From the NCBI GenBank assembly GCA_947600015.1, contig CANQFX010000023.1, positions 1 through 17,802 on the forward strand: DNA of 17,802 nt, read 5' to 3'. Below, piece by piece: positions 13,054 to 17,802 of this stretch; the first letter of the stretch is position 1; each line of letters begins with the position of its first letter. The position numbers were made by a program, and so were the translations under genes. This DNA is from an uncultured Bacilli bacterium. GTDB lineage: Bacteria > Bacillota_I > Bacilli_A > RF39 > UBA660. The notes beneath the pieces are model-generated. The model ran no database searches and was not told where the DNA came from. It worked only from the letters and a program-made list of their open reading frames with translations.

Positions 13054-14821
13054 GAGAACGTTTAAATAATTTTTCTAAATCGTATTTTGTATAAGTAATA
13101 ATCGTAGGGCGTCCATGTGGACAAGTAAAGGGATTTTCACATTTACGAAGTTCATTTAATAAATAAACTTGGTCTTCATAAGAAATATAATCATTGGCCT
13201 TGATTGACATTCTACAGGCCATCGTAGCGGTCATTCTCCAAACAAATTGATCAAAATCAAATTCTTCCTTCGTACAAATCATATCAACTACTTTTCGAAT
13301 GCATTCTTCAGCACTATCTTCTGGAATCCAATTGGGATGGCTACGAATAATGATGGTGTTTAAACCAAATTCTTCTACTTGAAAACCATATTGCTCTAAA
13401 ATAGAAAAATTTTCTTTTGCGATTAAAAATTCATTTGCTGGAAGTTCTATTTTGATAGGAACTAATAAATCAAAGACGATGACTTTTTCTTTTAATGCGT
13501 TTAATACTTTCTCATAGTTAATTCTTTCTGCGGCAGCATGCTGATCAATGATATACATACCATCTTCATTTTCAGCAATAATATAAGTAAGATAAACAAT
13601 GCCTTTGGGAATCATTTCCTTAATACGATACTTTTTTTCGGAAATCTTTACTTCTTCTAGAGAAGAAGAAGAAGAACTGGAACTTTCCTCTTGTTCTTTT
13701 ATCTCTTCTCTTTCAAAATCTAAGACTACTTCTTCATATTCTTGTTTTTTTACTTCTTCTTTTTTTTCTTCTCGAATTATTTGTTCTTTTACTTCATTGA
13801 TAGAAGCCGTATCACGAACTGAAATCGTGGGAATCAAAGTAATTTGCTTTAATTTTTCAGAAACAATTTGCATGACTAATTCTTTTAACGAATCTAATTT
13901 AGAAAATTTAATATCCATTTTTGTTGGATGAATATTAATATCAATTAAAATGGGATCTACTTCAATATTCATTACAATGATTGGAAATTTATCTTTCGGT
14001 ATATAAGTATGATAACAGTCAATGATAATTTTGTTTAACTCATTATTTCTAATTACTCTGCCATTGACTAATGTCGTAATAGAAGAACGATTGCTTTTCG
14101 TCACTTCGGGATAAGAAATAAATCCACTAATATAATAATCATCATTTTCTCCTGCAATATCAATCATTTTTTTACATATATCAGCACCATAAATTTCATA
14201 AATTACTTTTAATAAATCTCCACTACCATCCGTTTCCAATAATACTTTTTCATTATTTACTAAACGAAATTTAATCTGGGGATATGAAAGAGCCATTTTA
14301 TTTACATAGTCAACAATATTGGCTAGTTCTACATAAAGACTTTTTAAATATTTTAGTCGCACTGGAGTATTATAAAATAGATTTGAAACAGAAATAGTCG
14401 TTCCTTTTTGTAAATCCGAACGTTCTACTTTCATTTCTTTACCACCATGTAAGGTAATATGCGTCCCTGTTTTTCCATCTGAAGTAGTCAAAGAAACATC
14501 TGAAACAGAAGCAATCGATGGTAATGCTTCTCCACGAAATCCTAACGATTCAATATAAAACAAGTCATCTAAATTTTTTAGTTTGGATGTAGCATGTCGT
14601 GAAAAAGCCATTTTTGCATCTTCTTCATCCATTCCTATTCCATTATCCATTACAACAATTTCTTTTACTCCAGAATCGGTTAATAGAATCGTAATTTCAC
14701 TGCTTTCTGCATCGATTGCATTTTCTACTAATTCCTTTACTACATTCATGGTTTTTTCTACTACTTCTCCTGCCGCTATTTTATTGGCAAGAACTTCATC
14801 CATCACCTTAATTTTACTCAA
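13046..14821 (-). CDS. mutL: DNA mismatch repair protein MutL
   Basis: MutL couples mismatch recognition by MutS to strand cutting. The N-terminal GHKL ATPase is complete: LANKIAAGEVVE, VVKELVENAIDA, VMDNGIGM and SLGFRGEALPSIA. The C-terminal domain carries endonuclease motifs: DQHAAAERINYE (426-437), ACRMSIKAND and CPHGRPT (567-573). It is thus the nicking type of MutL. The linker (about 340-395) is charged and includes eight serines in a row (380-387). The start is TTG (14819-14821); the standard MutL N-terminus begins exactly there, and AAGGA lies ten bases upstream. No mutS lies in the window. The gene sits 16 bases after the prepilin-like gene. Confidence 0.96.
   Translation of the reverse strand: MSKIKVMDEVLANKIAAGEVVEKTMNVVKELVENAIDAESSEITILLTDSGVKEIVVMDNGIGMDEEDAKMAFSRHATSKLKNLDDLFYIESLGFRGEALPSIASVSDVSLTTSDGKTGTHITLHGGKEMKVERSDLQKGTTISVSNLFYNTPVRLKYLKSLYVELANIVDYVNKMALSYPQIKFRLVNNEKVLLETDGSGDLLKVIYEIYGADICKKMIDIAGENDDYYISGFISYPEVTKSNRSSITTLVNGRVIRNNELNKIIIDCYHTYIPKDKFPIIVMNIEVDPILIDINIHPTKMDIKFSKLDSLKELVMQIVSEKLKQITLIPTISVRDTASINEVKEQIIREEKKEEVKKQEYEEVVLDFEREEIKEQEESSSSSSSSLEEVKISEKKYRIKEMIPKGIVYLTYIIAENEDGMYIIDQHAAAERINYEKVLNALKEKVIVFDLLVPIKIELPANEFLIAKENFSILEQYGFQVEEFGLNTIIIRSHPNWIPEDSAEECIRKVVDMICTKEEFDFDQFVWRMTATMACRMSIKANDYISYEDQVYLLNELRKCENPFTCPHGRPTIITYTKYDLEKLFKRSLD
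13661..13675 (-). repeat. (TCT)5 microsatellite in the mutL linker
   Basis: Five TCT codons in a row encode part of the eight-serine run of MutL. A copy-number change would keep the frame. CTTCTTCT at 13651-13658 is the exact inverted copy of AGAAGAAG at 13661-13668, two bases apart. Confidence 0.9.
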
Positions 14822-14837
14822 ACTACATCATTCCTTA

Positions 14838-15236
14838 CTATGGATATATTTTCCCATTTATTTTTGTTTTCCCATTACAAGTAATTGTGACTTTATAGGT
14901 AAAATCCGCAATCTTATTTCCGCTAGCAGAACTTACGGTTGCCTGCACTCTTCCGGAACAAGGAGCACCATTGGTATCATCTGGATTACTTAATGTTTTT
15001 AAATATCCTTGACTTTGTAGTGTTGCGGTTGTAATCGTAGTATTTTCAATCATACCCGAATCCAGCATATAGTTTTGAGCAGCCTCATATACTGTTTTTC
15101 CCATTTGCTCATAAGAATCATTTCTTGCTTTGTTTAAATATCGCATTACCGCAATCGTTCCTACACTAGATAAGATTCCTAAAATTACGATCGTCGCTAA
15201 TAATTCTACCATTGTAAATGCATTTTTCTTTTCCAT
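14838..15236 (-). CDS. Prepilin-like protein with type IV pilin N-terminus
   Basis: The N-terminus KKNAFTMVELLATIVILGIL is a type III (prepilin) signal: a short basic leader, a cleavage site between Ala6 and Phe7, Glu11 at the fifth position of the mature protein, and a hydrophobic helix to about residue 33. The residue before the cut is Ala, where Gly is usual. The 99-residue remainder has a typical pilin alpha-helix (NKARNDSYEQMGKTVYEAAQ) and a beta-rich tail with two Cys (93 and 120) that could form the closing disulfide. It could be a pilin of a surface fibre or a ComG-type pseudopilin. No assembly ATPase, platform protein or peptidase lies nearby. GAGGG lies six bases before the ATG. It sits between uvrC and mutL and ends in TAG followed by TAA. 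Confidence 0.88.
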   Translation of the reverse strand: MEKKNAFTMVELLATIVILGILSSVGTIAVMRYLNKARNDSYEQMGKTVYEAAQNYMLDSGMIENTTITTATLQSQGYLKTLSNPDDTNGAPCSGRVQATVSSASGNKIADFTYKVTITCNGKTKINGKIYP

Positions 15237-15255
15237 TTTCTTCCCTCTATTCTTT

Positions 15256-15284
15256 ATTATACTATAATTCTTTTAAATAAGAAA
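15256..15284 (-). promoter_or_regulatory. Possible promoter of the prepilin-like gene
   Basis: A perfect TATAAT (15256-15261, minus) sits at the end of uvrC, about 20 bases before the ATG. The -35 region (TTTCTT, 15279-15284, 17-base spacer) is weak. Confidence 0.35.
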
Positions 15285-17025
15285 ATAAATTTTCTGCCAC
15301 TTCTTTTCCTACTACTTCCGCAAGTTCTTCTCTGCTAGCACTTTTCATTTTCTTTAATGAACCAAAATGTTTTAGCAATTGTTTTTTTCTTACTTCTCCT
15401 ACTCCTGGAACTAAATCTAATAAACTAGATAGGGTCCCTTTTGCTTTCATATTTCGATGATAACTAATCGCAAAGCGATGGACTTCTTCCTGAATTCTCG
15501 TTAGGAATAAAAATAAATTACTATTTTTAGAAACATTTAATATTTCATAATTTTCATTCATTATATAACTAGTTTTATGAGATTGGTCTTTTACTAAACC
15601 AATAATTGGAATGGATAAACCTAAGGATTGTAGGATTTCCTTTGCCACTGCAATTTGCGTTTTTCCTCCATCCATTACAATGACATCCGGCTTTTTTAAA
15701 TTTTCCATTAATACTTTATAATATCTCCGATAAAGAACTTCTCGCATTGCAGATAAATCATCTTTTACATCCATACTAATTTTATATTTTCGATATTCTT
15801 CTTTTCTAGGTAAAAAATCTTCAAATACAACCATTGCTCCTACATAAAATGTTCCAAATAGATGAGAATTATCAAATGATTCCATTCTAGATACCTGCTT
15901 TACTCCTAAAAGATGAGCAAGTTCTTCTAATGCCTCCTGTTTTTTCTCCTCATCCTGTTTTAATGTTTCTTCTTGCGCTTCTAGATGCTCTTTGGCATTT
16001 TCTCTAGCTAAATCTACTAAATTTTTTAATTTTCCTTTTTGTGGTTGCACTACTTTAATTTGAAAATAACTTTCCATTAAGGATTGATCTAGTTCTATAG
16101 GAATATATAACTCTTTAGGTAATAATACACCTTGCTCATAAAATTTAATTAAATATTCTATTACTTCTGAGATAGGATCCAACATCGTTTGAATAATTTC
16201 ATTATGACGACCAAATAATAATCCATCTCGAATAAAGAAAATTTCCATGGATAAATAATTTTTATCATGATAAAAATTAACTAAATCAAAATTATAATTT
16301 TTATTTAAATCAATTTTTTGCCGTACTAATGTCGTATGGACATCTTCTAACATTTTTTTTAATTCTAATGCACGTTCAAAATTTAAATTTTCACTCGCTT
16401 TATGCATTTCTTCTTCCAATTTCTTGGTAACGATTTCTGCATCTCCTTTTAAAAAAGAAATGATTTCTTTTTTCATACTATCTATTTTCTCTTGCGCAAT
16501 CGGAATGGCACAATATCCTAAACATTCATGAATATGATAATAAAGACAAACTTCTTTTTTTAATTGATTACATTTTCTAAGAGGATAGATACGATTTAGC
16601 ATATAAACTGTTTTTCTAGCTGCTCCTACATTAGGATAAGGTCCATATAAATGATTTTTATTTTTCTTACGTTTTGTATTTCTTACGACTTTTAACGTAG
16701 GATACTTATCATTAGTGAGTTCAATATAAGGATATGTTTTATCATCTTTTAATAAAATATTATATTTTGGATTATATTTTTTAATTAATGTAATTTCTAA
16801 AATCAGCGATTCTAATTCTGAGGAGGTGACAATATATTCAAAATCATCAATATCTTCTACTAATAATCTTGTTTTTCCTGTTGCGGTTCCTGTAAAATAA
16901 CTTTTTAGTCGATTTTTTAAGTTTTTTGCTTTTCCAACATAAATAATAACGCCATCTTTATTTTTCATCTGATAACTTCCTGGTTTGGTTGGAACTAAAG
17001 CTAATTTTTCTTTAAAATTTTTCAT
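15262..17025 (-). CDS. uvrC: Excinuclease ABC subunit C (UvrC)
   Basis: UvrC makes both cuts in nucleotide excision repair after UvrA and UvrB find the lesion. Domains in order: a GIY-YIG nuclease (about residues 12-95; PGSYQMKNKDGVIIYVGKAK, then LILEITLIKKYNP), a four-Cys cluster (RKCNQ...EVC...HECLGYC), a UVR motif near 200-235 for contact with UvrB, an RNase H-like nuclease (MESFDNSHLFGT; DVIVMDGGKTQI), and a helix-hairpin-helix pair at the end (VPGVGEVRKKQLLKHFGS). The length of 587 residues is normal. The ATG has GAGGTGGTGG upstream. It leads a run with the prepilin-like gene and mutL, so two DNA-repair systems share this neighbourhood. Confidence 0.97.
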   Translation of the reverse strand: MKNFKEKLALVPTKPGSYQMKNKDGVIIYVGKAKNLKNRLKSYFTGTATGKTRLLVEDIDDFEYIVTSSELESLILEITLIKKYNPKYNILLKDDKTYPYIELTNDKYPTLKVVRNTKRKKNKNHLYGPYPNVGAARKTVYMLNRIYPLRKCNQLKKEVCLYYHIHECLGYCAIPIAQEKIDSMKKEIISFLKGDAEIVTKKLEEEMHKASENLNFERALELKKMLEDVHTTLVRQKIDLNKNYNFDLVNFYHDKNYLSMEIFFIRDGLLFGRHNEIIQTMLDPISEVIEYLIKFYEQGVLLPKELYIPIELDQSLMESYFQIKVVQPQKGKLKNLVDLARENAKEHLEAQEETLKQDEEKKQEALEELAHLLGVKQVSRMESFDNSHLFGTFYVGAMVVFEDFLPRKEEYRKYKISMDVKDDLSAMREVLYRRYYKVLMENLKKPDVIVMDGGKTQIAVAKEILQSLGLSIPIIGLVKDQSHKTSYIMNENYEILNVSKNSNLFLFLTRIQEEVHRFAISYHRNMKAKGTLSSLLDLVPGVGEVRKKQLLKHFGSLKKMKSASREELAEVVGKEVAENLFSYLKEL

Positions 17026-17052
17026 CTTACCACCACCTCTTTTCTATTTATG

Positions 17053-17061
17053 ATTATATCA
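17053..17061 (-). promoter_or_regulatory. Extended -10 promoter of uvrC
   Basis: TGATATAAT on the minus strand, about 28 bases before the uvrC ATG, is a perfect extended -10. No good -35 box is seen. No LexA or DinR box is visible. Confidence 0.5.
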
Positions 17062-17092
17062 TATATCTTATTAATTATATAAATTTTCAAAC

Positions 17093-17124
17093 AAAAAGAA
17101 GATATTTTGTGATTACTATCTTCT
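17093..17124 (-). terminator. Terminator of the gene at the right edge
   Basis: AGAAGATA (17097-17104) is the exact complement of TATCTTCT (17117-17124), with a 12-nt loop; on the minus strand five T follow (17093-17097). It separates the edge gene from uvrC. Confidence 0.7.
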
Positions 17125-17161
17125 GTAAAAGGGGGCAATATTTCTCAAAAAAATGGCTTTA

Positions 17162-17802
17162 TTAATCTATAATATAAGGACTACCTGCAGTTCCATTTCC
17201 TCCAGTAATAGAAGTATCACTTTTTAAAGAAACAACAGGATATACAGCAAGATTATTAGAAACCCCATCAGCATCTATAGTACTAGAATTCCATATATCT
17301 TCCTCAGTAGCAATACCAAATACTACTCCAGGAGACATTAGCCAAATACTGAATGCAGAAGCAAAATATAAATAAGTATTTTCATTGTCATCATCCCTAC
17401 TTACTCCTGCTAACATTGCTTCATCTACTGTTAATAATCCTGTTTTATATTGCACCCCTCCATTCGCAACAGTTAACTTATCTGTCTCTCTTGGACATGT
17501 TAAATTTGGACTTCCATTTCGTAGTCTCTCCTCTCCTCCAAAAACAAGACCAGGACTATCTAACCTATCGAGTTGACCCTGAGCATCCCAGCCTCCTTTT
17601 TGATAGATACTTCGATCATTACACCATTCTGTATCTTCTAGCCTGTCACTATAACTTGTCATATGTCCTTTATACCAGGTGTTTTCTACATAATCTTTGA
17701 TTGTCGAATTTGTTTCATTTTTATCTAACATATTGGCCAGTGCATCCTCAATTTTCACTCCTCCACTTAATGTTATATAATCATAATATAAACTAGCTTT
17801 AT
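17162..17802 (-). CDS. C-terminal part of a surface-type protein (DUF6273-like), cut by window end
   Basis: The frame is open to the window edge, reading KASLYYDYITLSGG before the GTG at 17756-17758, so that GTG is internal and the gene starts beyond the window. The visible 213 residues resemble the C-terminal domain of long cell-surface proteins of gut Bacillota: ENTWYKGHMTSYSDRLEDT, EWCNDRSIYQKGGW, NLTCPRETD, GLLTVDEAMLAGV, YLYFASAFSIWLMSPG and AVYPVVSLKSDT, ending GNGTAGSPYI. In family terms it looks like the DUF6273 or related lectin-like fold; I am not sure of the name. Conserved Cys lie in WCND and LTCP. Unlike its neighbours it is rich in Gly, Asp, Ser and Asn with little Lys. The N-terminal part would show whether it is a prepilin or a secreted protein. 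Confidence 0.7.
   Translation of the reverse strand, partial: KASLYYDYITLSGGVKIEDALANMLDKNETNSTIKDYVENTWYKGHMTSYSDRLEDTEWCNDRSIYQKGGWDAQGQLDRLDSPGLVFGGEERLRNGSPNLTCPRETDKLTVANGGVQYKTGLLTVDEAMLAGVSRDDDNENTYLYFASAFSIWLMSPGVVFGIATEEDIWNSSTIDADGVSNNLAVYPVVSLKSDTSITGGNGTAGSPYIID

Noticed and set aside
13599..13931. A 110-codon open frame on the + strand inside mutL
   Set aside because: It is antisense to the conserved MutL linker region, is rich in Ser, Phe and Ile as expected for complement of AT-rich coding DNA, and has no ribosome site.
14583..14993. A 136-codon + strand frame across the mutL start and the prepilin-like gene
   Set aside because: It is antisense to two well-supported genes and crosses their junction.
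17353..17700. A 115-codon + strand frame and a second one at 17385-17576
   Set aside because: Both are antisense to the surface-type protein, which has recognisable motifs; the frames show only Leu/His-rich mirror sequence.
1..17802. CRISPR array, insertion sequence, prophage or toxin-antitoxin pair
   Set aside because: No direct-repeat array, transposase, phage structural gene or small paired toxin gene could be seen on either strand.

Overview
The window is a compact, strongly AT-rich stretch of bacterial chromosome with 20 protein genes (two cut by the window edges) and one tRNA. The gene set points to a low-GC, spore-forming Bacillota: gpr and spoIIP sit beside rpsT as in Bacillus, together with an RNase J, YidD, a prepilin-like gene and Shine-Dalgarno sites of the GGAGG/GGTGAT type. 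UGA is a stop (12250-12252) and Trp is UGG, so this is code 11 and not Mycoplasma. A gut-type uncultured Bacilli lineage would fit, but that is inference from gene content only.

Layout. 2-983: the end of an unrecognised + strand gene, converging on an unrecognised minus-strand gene; both share a terminator. 984-1301: a gene-free stretch with a weak coding-like remnant, a terminator and tRNA-Arg(CCU). 1302-3710 (-): an RNA-processing pair, rnc followed by an RNase J with a broken metal site (RNase J2-like). 3832-6087 (+): yidD coupled to a ZnuA-like lipoprotein that has lost its metal-binding histidines, then an HD-domain phosphohydrolase. 6107-7496 (-): an AlkD-type DNA glycosylase behind an unknown coiled-coil protein. 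7593-9921 (-): a sporulation operon gpr-spoIIP-small membrane protein. 10025-11364 (+): rpsT and an anchored transglutaminase-like protein. 11361-17025 (-): a DNA-repair and tRNA-modification run, uvrC, prepilin-like gene, mutL, SAM-dependent methyltransferase, miaA. 17162-17802 (-): the C-terminal part of a large repeat/adhesin-like protein running off the window.

Three convergent gene pairs (at 261-289, 6081-6113 and 11352-11379) each end in a hairpin that contains both stop codons and serves both strands. Good sigma-A promoters can be read upstream of most transcription units.

I see no mobile element, CRISPR array, prophage or toxin-antitoxin module, and no convincing new multi-gene system. 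The most unusual items are two paralogue-like proteins that keep their fold but have lost active-site ligands (RNase J at 1302-2954, ZnuA-like lipoprotein at 4061-4933), the small membrane protein coupled to spoIIP, and the unrecognised proteins at 273-983 and 6831-7496.
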